From Oscillospiraceae bacterium (lineage in GTDB: Bacteria > Bacillota > Clostridia > Oscillospirales > WRJC01), in NCBI GenBank assembly GCA_009780985.1, contig WQYZ01000025.1, positions 1 through 35,318 of the forward strand: a stretch of 35,318 nt of DNA, in the 5' to 3' direction. Position 1 is the first letter of the stretch. Each line of letters opens with the position of its first letter. This document shows, one piece after another, positions 17,802 through 25,465 of the stretch. Under the pieces are notes generated by a model. The model ran no database searches, was not told the origin of the DNA, and saw nothing but the letters and a program-made list of their open reading frames with translations. A program made the translations under genes and the position numbers.

Positions 17802-19025
17802 TCACTTCTCTGCAATCACGCGCAGACACGCGTTGAGCGGGGTTTCGCCGTCTTCGCATATATAGTCCGGCGGCGTGCCGTATTCCTCGTTGCATGAACC
17901 GTCGGCGTTAAGCACATACATAGTGCTGTATTCGAAAGTCAATCCGCTGTTTGGAAGCATAACTTCATTAGGAGCAATACCACCGTCGCTTCCTCCGCCG
18001 CCCCACATTGTGCCAACAATCGTCGCAAATCCGGTATTTTTGCAGAATGCCGCAAAAGTTTCGGAAGCGGACGTCACACTCTTGTCCACCAATAAATATA
18101 TATTGCCGTTAAACTGTTTCTCCCCTGTCGGGGATACGTCAATCGCATTTTTATACAGCCTGTCGAACATTTTTATATCATCGGTACTCACGCTTTTCAT
18201 TTCCTGAATAATTTCCGACGAAACAGCTAACCTGCTGAGACTAAGTCCGCATGTCGCACTAAGATAATTCCGGTTTTCATTTCCCGGTTTTACAAAAAAA
18301 TATTGATTATAGTCGAATTCTGTATTAATATTCGGCTGAACAATATTATCAATCCAATAGTTTATATCGCCGCCTGTGCTGCCGGTTATGTCGATAATCA
18401 GATTTTCGCAGTCTTTTATCTGCGAATAAAAATTGCTTATCTGTTTGTAATTTAATTCGATACATGATTTATTCATTAATTTTATCTTCATATAGGCTGT
18501 TTTACTGTCAATAATATTAAATGAAACGTTATCATCGACAGATATTACAGTAGCATACGTAGAAGGAAAGCCTATATAATTCAATTTCCCGCAGCCGTGA
18601 AATTCCGACAAACATTGGCTTATTATTTGACCGAAGGAATCCCAATTTATACTACCGTACTTCATAATTTCGTCGAGATATTTTTGTTTTACAGTATCTT
18701 TGTCAACGCCGTACTTTCTTTGAGCGACGCCAAAAAACGCGTAATTATCCTCAAGAACCTGCCACATATAGTTATAGTCCGCGACGGCTTCGTCCTGCGA
18801 TAAGACTAAACCGCCGACATCAAAAGTGTCGGTATCGGCGGTAAGTTGCGCGGTTGTCGGCTGCGTAGTAGTGGGTATAAACAACGCAATATCATTAGTG
18901 GTAGTATATGGATTTCCTTTGGTTGTCCGCTGATTCGCCGCGTCGTTGTTTAATTTCTGATTGTAAGCCGCTATTAATGCAATTACAACCAGAACAACGC
19001 CGACTATAATCAAATATTTTTTCAT
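17802..19025 (-). CDS. S41 family peptidase (membrane-anchored)
   Basis: N-terminal TM; NLIIDITGSTGGDINYW, GNIYLLVDKSVTSASETFAAFCKNTGFATIVGTMWGGGGSDG. Confidence 0.8.
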   Translation of the reverse strand: MKKYLIIVGVVLVVIALIAAYNQKLNNDAANQRTTKGNPYTTTNDIALFIPTTTQPTTAQLTADTDTFDVGGLVLSQDEAVADYNYMWQVLEDNYAFFGVAQRKYGVDKDTVKQKYLDEIMKYGSINWDSFGQIISQCLSEFHGCGKLNYIGFPSTYATVISVDDNVSFNIIDSKTAYMKIKLMNKSCIELNYKQISNFYSQIKDCENLIIDITGSTGGDINYWIDNIVQPNINTEFDYNQYFFVKPGNENRNYLSATCGLSLSRLAVSSEIIQEMKSVSTDDIKMFDRLYKNAIDVSPTGEKQFNGNIYLLVDKSVTSASETFAAFCKNTGFATIVGTMWGGGGSDGGIAPNEVMLPNSGLTFEYSTMYVLNADGSCNEEYGTPPDYICEDGETPLNACLRVIAEK

Positions 19026-19039
19026 ACGATACCTCTAAG

Positions 19040-20020
19040 TTAAAAATCAATCTTAGCATTGTGTAAAATTTGTAATACTTTGAAATATATATCTATCTTT
19101 TCGCTCAGTTCTTCTATTTTCAAGTTTCCAATCAATGAATTATCTAACACCCGTTCTGCGAGTTTTTCTGCCTGCCTGAAATAATATGGGATTTTTTCAA
19201 TATCGCATATTTTGCATAAATAATTGTAATCTCTAAACCAAAATCCTCTGCCCTTTAGAAATTCACAACAATCATCTGAATAATGGAATAATTCGTATGA
19301 ACAAATCGGAGCGACATAATGATTATTATAATAGCCAAAAATGTTTGGAATAGGCGCAAGCCGCGCGACATTTTCCATAGCGGCTGTTATTATATCCGCC
19401 GCTCGCAGTGTTTTCCAGTTTAGCGACGACCCAAGAAGAATGAAATCAGACGGCCATGGGAAAGCGTTATCTTTATCCTTGAGCCATGCTCTTGCTCCAT
19501 TAAATTTCGCCGTTTTAATCTCTCTTGACACTTCGTCCAATGAATCGATATTTATCGCCTTTTGATATTTATCTATAAGTTCATTTTGAAACTTTACAAG
19601 TAGTTCATCCGCCGTTTCGCCTGCGATATGAAGGTTCGCAAGCGTCTGTACCCTGCTGAAATGAAATTTTTCTACAGGAGGATAAGAGCGTTTATCTTTC
19701 GTCGGGTTTACGTCTATCAGCAAGGCTTGTTTTGCTTTTTGCATAAATACATGATTCGGCTCTACCCCAAGTTCTCTCAACTTCGCAACACTTCCGTCCA
19801 TTGCGTCACCTGCTCCTCCATGAAGATAAATCCCGAACCAACCGTCGTCATTTTGCTTTTTCAAAATTTGACATACTTCTTTTGAATTTACAATCTGCTC
19901 CTGTAAATCAAGCATATCCGGATTATTTTTATCAATAGATAAAATATCGCGGTTAATAATATATTTTTGTGCCGCAGTGCCATTTGTCTGTATCAGTTCG
20001 ATTATTTCGTGCTTTTTCAT
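19040..20020 (-). CDS. Hypothetical protein (N-terminal LKKQNDDGWFG..LHGG resembles alpha-toroid repeat motifs)
   Basis: Long ORF with clear ATG; product not recognised with confidence. Confidence 0.7.
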   Translation of the reverse strand: MKKHEIIELIQTNGTAAQKYIINRDILSIDKNNPDMLDLQEQIVNSKEVCQILKKQNDDGWFGIYLHGGAGDAMDGSVAKLRELGVEPNHVFMQKAKQALLIDVNPTKDKRSYPPVEKFHFSRVQTLANLHIAGETADELLVKFQNELIDKYQKAINIDSLDEVSREIKTAKFNGARAWLKDKDNAFPWPSDFILLGSSLNWKTLRAADIITAAMENVARLAPIPNIFGYYNNHYVAPICSYELFHYSDDCCEFLKGRGFWFRDYNYLCKICDIEKIPYYFRQAEKLAERVLDNSLIGNLKIEELSEKIDIYFKVLQILHNAKIDF

Positions 20021-20057
20021 AGTATTACACCTACAAATATGATTTTATTTATCATTA

Positions 20058-20483
20058 TTATCTCGAACAGATTGCTTTTACGCCGTCTGTTCCGACTATG
20101 CTTACAACGAGCCCGCTTTCGTATATAATATCGTCGTCTTCGGACTTTGCAGTCCATGTTGCGCCGTTAATTCTCACTGCGCCGGTATTTTTGAAATTGT
20201 TTATTTCTTCCGTAACTATCGCGGTCTTGCCTATAACAGAATTATAATTTGTACTGACCGCTTTAAATTTTATAAATTTTTTAAAAATTGTCCGTGACAA
20301 AATCAATAATATTAATGCTATAATAAAAAAGACTAAAACCTGCGTCCAGACATCTACCGTCCCTGTCAGCGACAAAATGAAAGAAACAAGCGCCGCCGGT
20401 ATAAACCAAAATGCCGCCGCCGCGCGGGTGTAAAGCTCCAGTATAGACGCAAAAACTATGATGCCAATCCAAATGTACGGCAT
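20058..20483 (-). CDS. NfeD-like membrane protein
   Basis: TM helices then IGKTAIVTEEINNFKNTGAVRINGATWTAKSEDDDIIYESGLVVSIVGTDGVKAI (NfeD OB-fold). Start could instead be TTG 20495. Confidence 0.85.
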   Translation of the reverse strand: MPYIWIGIIVFASILELYTRAAAAFWFIPAALVSFILSLTGTVDVWTQVLVFFIIALILLILSRTIFKKFIKFKAVSTNYNSVIGKTAIVTEEINNFKNTGAVRINGATWTAKSEDDDIIYESGLVVSIVGTDGVKAICSR

Positions 20484-20595
20484 AATCTCGCCCAAATTAA
20501 CACACCTCAATTTAATAATTCTAAATATTTTTTAATATTTACGTATATATTATATTTTATCACATTTACAAAAATTTGTAAAGGAGAATATTGTT

Positions 20596-21570
20596 ATAAA
20601 AACAGTTATAATAAACAAAAACGACGCAAATCAACGTCTTGACAAATTTTTAAGCAAAACTTTTGAAAATCTCCCAATGTCTATGCTGTATAAGTTTATC
20701 CGCACAAAAAAAATAAAGGTAAACGGCAGACGCGCGGATATAAGTTATAAATTGACAGAAGGGGATGTTGTCGATTTATATATAAAAGACGATTTTCTGG
20801 TGACACCTGACAATAATCAGAGTTTTAAAAATATAGTCCCAAAAATAAAAATTTTATACGAAGACGAAAATATTCTGCTCGCGGATAAAAAGCCGGGAGT
20901 TATAGTCCACCCCGACGAAAATGAAGAAATAAACACGCTTATAAATCACATCACAGCATATCTGTATAAAAAAGGCGAATATAATCCGGACTTGGAAAAT
21001 TCTTTTTCTCCCGCTTTATGCAACAGAATCGACAGAAACACCGGAGGAATTGTGATATGCGCCAAGAATTCCGAAGCTCTGCGGATTATAAACGAAAAAA
21101 TAAAAAACAACGAAATAAAAAAGTCGTATCTATGCCTTGTTCACGGTATTCTGACCAAAAAAGAAGATTTGTTGACGGCGTATCACCGCAAAAATCCGGA
21201 TGATAATATAGTCGAAATAGATAAAAATAAATTCCCCGGGTCAAAAATCATACAGACAAAATATAAAGTCCTGAAAGAAAAAAACGGCATGTCGCTTCTT
21301 GAAGTCACGCTTGTCACTGGCAGAACACATCAAATCAGAGCGCATTTCGCGTATGTGAACCACCCGATTGTCGGCGACGGAAAATACTGTTTATCTCCGG
21401 AAATGAATAAATCAGACAGAAAAAAAGGCTTTTTTTCGCAGGCGTTGTATTCGTATAAAATGCAGTTTGATTTTTCTCCGGCTTCGTCTGCCGGGATATT
21501 GGATTACCTTGACGGCAAATTGTTCACAGTGGAAGATGTGGATTTTGCGCGGGAATTTATAGAAGATTAG
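20596..21570 (+). CDS. RluA-family pseudouridine synthase with N-terminal S4 domain, apparent ATA (or ATT) start
   Basis: Body: RIDRNTGGIVICAKN, VTLVTGRTHQIRAHFAYVNHPIVGDGKY. Upstream in-frame IKTVIINKNDANQRLDKFLSKTFENLP completes the S4 domain. No ATG/GTG/TTG occurs in frame between the stop at 20533 and ATG 20677; AAGGAG at 20581-20586 is 9 nt before ATA 20596. Confidence 0.85.
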   Translation: MKTVIINKNDANQRLDKFLSKTFENLPMSMLYKFIRTKKIKVNGRRADISYKLTEGDVVDLYIKDDFLVTPDNNQSFKNIVPKIKILYEDENILLADKKPGVIVHPDENEEINTLINHITAYLYKKGEYNPDLENSFSPALCNRIDRNTGGIVICAKNSEALRIINEKIKNNEIKKSYLCLVHGILTKKEDLLTAYHRKNPDDNIVEIDKNKFPGSKIIQTKYKVLKEKNGMSLLEVTLVTGRTHQIRAHFAYVNHPIVGDGKYCLSPEMNKSDRKKGFFSQALYSYKMQFDFSPASSAGILDYLDGKLFTVEDVDFAREFIED

Positions 21571-21590
21571 AAAAATTTAAATTATCAGTA

Positions 21591-21619
21591 TTGTGTTATT
21601 CTGAAATTTGTGATATAAT
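21591..21619 (+). promoter_or_regulatory. Sigma-A-type promoter upstream of WG-repeat gene
   Basis: TTGTGT - 17 nt - TATAAT. Confidence 0.6.
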
Positions 21620-21665
21620 CTATACGGTTAGATTTTATCAATTTGTTTACCAAAGAGGGATATTT

Positions 21666-23663
21666 ATGAGGAAGTACAAAAATATAGCCATACTGCCTGC
21701 TATGCTGATTATAACATTCGCGCTTGGATACTTTTCGTACATAGATATAAAAGATACAGATACGGAAGAAACGGGTTTGCCGAATTATGACGGTTCAACC
21801 GACATAGCTGTTGCCGCCGTCACGGAAATACCGCAGACATCGCAAATAACGCAGCCAACACAGCCGGCGCAGACTGAAAATATTTACGGTTATATGTCGG
21901 ACGACGGGGATTTATCCGCATGGAATATCATACCGGAAGTAAAAAAAAGATTTTTCACGGATTCAAATTTTGACATAGATAATATATCGAACAAAAATAC
22001 CACGCCGTACAAACCTCTTGAAAATTTTGAAAAGCTGAAAAATACCGAATATTTTAAAGCGTCTCCGAAAAACCGCGACGCTATGACAAGCGCGCAGTAC
22101 AGCGTTATAAAAACTTTGACAAGCGGCAATAAAATCGTAAACGTGTCGGTTAAAATAAACGATTCGGAAATATTGAATTATTATATTTTAACCGATAAAA
22201 ACGGCAAATGCCTTACTGAAATATTTTACGGCAGTCTTGAAGAATTTGAAAGCGGCGGCAAATATTTAAAAGGCGAATTACAACAGTTAAACGTCGCTGA
22301 TATAATAGACTCGGACACCGGAGAAATCGTAAAAGATTTTTATAACTGCGGCATATATCTGAGCCGCCCGAGCGTTTCCTCTAACGGACAGGCTCAAGAG
22401 CCGATGTATTCTTTCAGCGTTGGGCATACTTATTATTACGACGCTGAAAACGACCGGATTTATTCTCCGGAAGAAGCGGACGAATATAGCGGCGGCGGCA
22501 ATTTAGAGCAAAAGAGTTACGTCAAATGCGGTTATCTCAACAAAGATTTCAATATACTAATTCCGCCGGTTTACGATTCTATTATGCCGTGCGATGATAC
22601 ATATGAACACTTCGTATATTTTATTGACAGCAAGTATTTTATAGGCGATATAGACGGCAATCAGATTTCGGAATATCAGTACGATGCTCTGTGCTGGTAT
22701 TACGATTCATACGAGGGCAACGTCTACAGAGCGTTCAGGGACGGGAAATACTGTATTCTCGGTCCGGATTATAAAGAGATAGTTCCGCCGACCTACGACT
22801 TAATCGGGGTTTTCACCAATGGCTATGCCCCAGTCGTAGTCGGGGACGAAGCATATTACATAGACGGCAAAGGAAACAGAGTTGATGTTGAAACGGTAAA
22901 AAAAGCATATTTCGAAACTAATCCCGGAGACAGTGAAAGCGATTTTGACGCTAGTCTTCCCTACATATTTGAAAGCGATATAAATAAAAAAATAGAAAAA
23001 TATTTCAGTAATATGGAAATTTGGAATGCGCCAAACTTAAATTTACTTGATTTGACAAGCCTGTTGTCGCCTCCCTGCCCCATTGATTCCATACTCTACG
23101 AATATCCCACAGTCACCAACGAAATGATAAAAGGCGAGATGAAGTATACGCTCGGCGTTGACGATTCGTATTTTCCGGACGAAAAGATGCAGGAAATAAG
23201 AAAAGACAATGAAATGCGTTACGACCCCGAAACAGACAGTTATACATTTGAGCGACCGGACGGTTTTTATCCGCGTTATGTTCTTGACGGCGCGTTATTG
23301 AATGTGCATGACAAGGGCAGGGATATCTACGAAGCGCAGATTCTGCCGGTCGTCATTGACTATACGGACGCTATGGGGCGCGGGTCGGAAAACTTCGATT
23401 TTGGCTTGCCAACAGCGTTTGTTTTAGGAAACAGCGGCGAAAAATATTATATAGACAGTTTTTTATCTCCTGAAATTATCGCAAGATATGAGGAAGAGGA
23501 CTCTGCGTCCAGTGTCACATATAATTATTTTTATAATCTGAAAAAAGACGACCCGGAACTCAACACTTTAAAACAGGCGTATGAACAGTCGCTGGACAAG
23601 TACGAGACTTTGACGCTGACGTTTAAAATCACAGCGGGCGGGTTGATAAATCTTATGCAATAA
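21666..23663 (+). CDS. WG repeat-containing membrane-anchored protein
   Basis: N-terminal TM; repeats YVKCGYLNKDFNILIPPVYDSIMPC, YRAFRDGKYCILGPDYKEIVPPTYDLIGVFTNGYAPVVVGDEAYYIDGKGN. Start at ATG 21666 behind a GAGGG SD. Confidence 0.75.
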   Translation: MRKYKNIAILPAMLIITFALGYFSYIDIKDTDTEETGLPNYDGSTDIAVAAVTEIPQTSQITQPTQPAQTENIYGYMSDDGDLSAWNIIPEVKKRFFTDSNFDIDNISNKNTTPYKPLENFEKLKNTEYFKASPKNRDAMTSAQYSVIKTLTSGNKIVNVSVKINDSEILNYYILTDKNGKCLTEIFYGSLEEFESGGKYLKGELQQLNVADIIDSDTGEIVKDFYNCGIYLSRPSVSSNGQAQEPMYSFSVGHTYYYDAENDRIYSPEEADEYSGGGNLEQKSYVKCGYLNKDFNILIPPVYDSIMPCDDTYEHFVYFIDSKYFIGDIDGNQISEYQYDALCWYYDSYEGNVYRAFRDGKYCILGPDYKEIVPPTYDLIGVFTNGYAPVVVGDEAYYIDGKGNRVDVETVKKAYFETNPGDSESDFDASLPYIFESDINKKIEKYFSNMEIWNAPNLNLLDLTSLLSPPCPIDSILYEYPTVTNEMIKGEMKYTLGVDDSYFPDEKMQEIRKDNEMRYDPETDSYTFERPDGFYPRYVLDGALLNVHDKGRDIYEAQILPVVIDYTDAMGRGSENFDFGLPTAFVLGNSGEKYYIDSFLSPEIIARYEEEDSASSVTYNYFYNLKKDDPELNTLKQAYEQSLDKYETLTLTFKITAGGLINLMQ

Positions 23664-23771
23664 TCGCAAATAACGTTTAATTAATTTAAAATCGGGACGA
23701 TAAATATTATACATAAATATGCAATAATATAAAAACAATAATAATATTAATAAAAAGGATTGTGAAAAATT

Positions 23772-24524
23772 ATGCTGTATACGTACATCAAACAGAATTA
23801 TGAATTTACAGACGAGGATAAAAAAAACTGTCTCAGGACATTTGAAATTATGCTCGAAATTACGCAAAAATTAAAGAAAAACGGAATTTTATCTTTGGAA
23901 ACTGACCTTGATTCCTATGGGAATCCTTTTCTGCGCAAAGCTATATCTCTTATGATTGACGGCTTTGACGCCGAACAGATAAACAGTATTCTTGAAAAAC
24001 ATATGATTTTCGGGGATTATACAAGTAAAGAAGTTTTGGAACGGCTTTTGATAAAAGAAGGAATCAGTTTAATATTGTACGGACACACCACGTTCAGCGT
24101 CTATATGAATCTGTCGGCTTTTTTCGGCGAGGATTACATTGACGAAACCGAACGCGTCTATGAAAATTTTATCAATTCGACAATAAATAAATTTTACCGT
24201 CAAATAAGAAACGGAATAAAGTACTTTCCGAACAGGACGAATTTATTGGAATCCGAAATCAAAAGTTTAAGCGACGCCGATATTCAGAAAATATTGCATC
24301 ATTTGGAATTCGACGAACTTGTTTTGACAGTAAACGGCTCGTCCGCATATGTTTCTGAGCGGATTTTAACTAACATATCCAAGAAATATGCCGATGATAT
24401 ATTGCAAATCATAGCTTTCGATTATAATTATAAAAGATATAACGATGTTGAGGCTGTTATACATATGCAAAACAAAGTGTTGGCTCTTTGCAAACATGAA
24501 AAACACGCGGGCGTTAAAAAATAA
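23772..24524 (+). CDS. Soluble chimera-like protein: MotA cytoplasmic-loop-like region + FliG C-terminal-domain-like region
   Basis: EITQKLKKNGILSLETDLDSYGNPFLRKAISLMIDGFDAEQINSILEKHM parallels MotA ...LARREGLLALE...FLKNGL.M.VDG...E.I..I...E; LLIKEGISLILYGHTTFSVYMNLSAFF parallels MotA VMIEGVLSVLEGQAPKVIEQKLLMYL; SLSDADIQKILHHLEFDELVLTVNGSSAYVSERILTNISKKYADDIL parallels FliG_C L.DR.IQ..LREVD...L.LALKG....+.EK...NMSKRAA..L. Confidence 0.75.
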   Translation: MLYTYIKQNYEFTDEDKKNCLRTFEIMLEITQKLKKNGILSLETDLDSYGNPFLRKAISLMIDGFDAEQINSILEKHMIFGDYTSKEVLERLLIKEGISLILYGHTTFSVYMNLSAFFGEDYIDETERVYENFINSTINKFYRQIRNGIKYFPNRTNLLESEIKSLSDADIQKILHHLEFDELVLTVNGSSAYVSERILTNISKKYADDILQIIAFDYNYKRYNDVEAVIHMQNKVLALCKHEKHAGVKK

Positions 24525-24570
24525 AATTACCGAACTTATTTCGGTATAGATAGGTAACAGGGGTCAATGT

Positions 24571-25425
24571 ATGGCTGAATTTATGCAGTATGAAGACGTT
24601 GATCGTTTGCCGGTCGATAATTTGATTATTCGGCACATCAAAAATAAAAATGCAAATAAATTTGAGGCTTTTGATGATTTGGATTTGATATGCTTTGATT
24701 TATTAGATATTTTCGACATGAGCAAAGAGACGGAAAAGATTACTGTCTGTCAGACGGCAGAGCAGGTTTATTATATCTGCGAAAGTTTGGAAACGTCAGA
24801 CAAACTGAAAACATTTTATCAGGCAACCCGGATAAACAAAACAACTCCGGCAACTCCGGATACCGTGCCGGCAAAAGAACTGTATGGATTTTTTGCGTTT
24901 CTGTTAAAAGACGATATTGATAAAATGGACGACTTGGAAGAACGTATCACAGATATGGAAGATGTGCTTTTAAAAGACAATAAAACTGATTATACCGTTG
25001 GGATTATATCTTTCAGAAAAGAGCTTCTGCGTCTGAAAAGATATTACGAACAATTAAGCCAGGTTTTCGACGGCATAATCGAGAATGAAAATCATTTTAT
25101 TGACGAAAAAAACATAAAATATTTTAAATTTCTCGATCAGAGAGCGGACCGGCTGCTTTCGCATATTGTAAACTTACGCGATTATATAACACAGGTGAGA
25201 GAGGCGTATCAGGCGCAGATTGATATAGAGCAGAACCGTCTGATGAAAATATTCACTGTGATTACCGCCATATTCCTGCCGCTGACGTTAATTGTCGGCT
25301 GGTACGGAATGAATATGAAAATACCTGAATACGGGTGGAAATACGGCTATTTATATGTGATTGTGTTCAGCGTTGTCGTAGTTGTCTTGATGATAGTCTA
25401 TTTCAAGAAGAAAAAATGGTTTTAA
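24571..25425 (+). CDS. CorA-family magnesium transporter-like protein
   Basis: Two C-terminal TM helices with YGMNMKIPE between them; coiled-coil region before them. Confidence 0.9.
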   Translation: MAEFMQYEDVDRLPVDNLIIRHIKNKNANKFEAFDDLDLICFDLLDIFDMSKETEKITVCQTAEQVYYICESLETSDKLKTFYQATRINKTTPATPDTVPAKELYGFFAFLLKDDIDKMDDLEERITDMEDVLLKDNKTDYTVGIISFRKELLRLKRYYEQLSQVFDGIIENENHFIDEKNIKYFKFLDQRADRLLSHIVNLRDYITQVREAYQAQIDIEQNRLMKIFTVITAIFLPLTLIVGWYGMNMKIPEYGWKYGYLYVIVFSVVVVVLMIVYFKKKKWF

Positions 25426-25465
25426 TGCTATAATATTTTTTATATAAGGTCTGAATAAATTAATT

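Noticed and set aside
23772-24524. Interpretation as an ordinary FliG or MotA gene in a flagellar operon
   Set aside because: No other flagellar or chemotaxis genes in the window, no TM helices for MotA, and no FliG N-terminal/middle domains.
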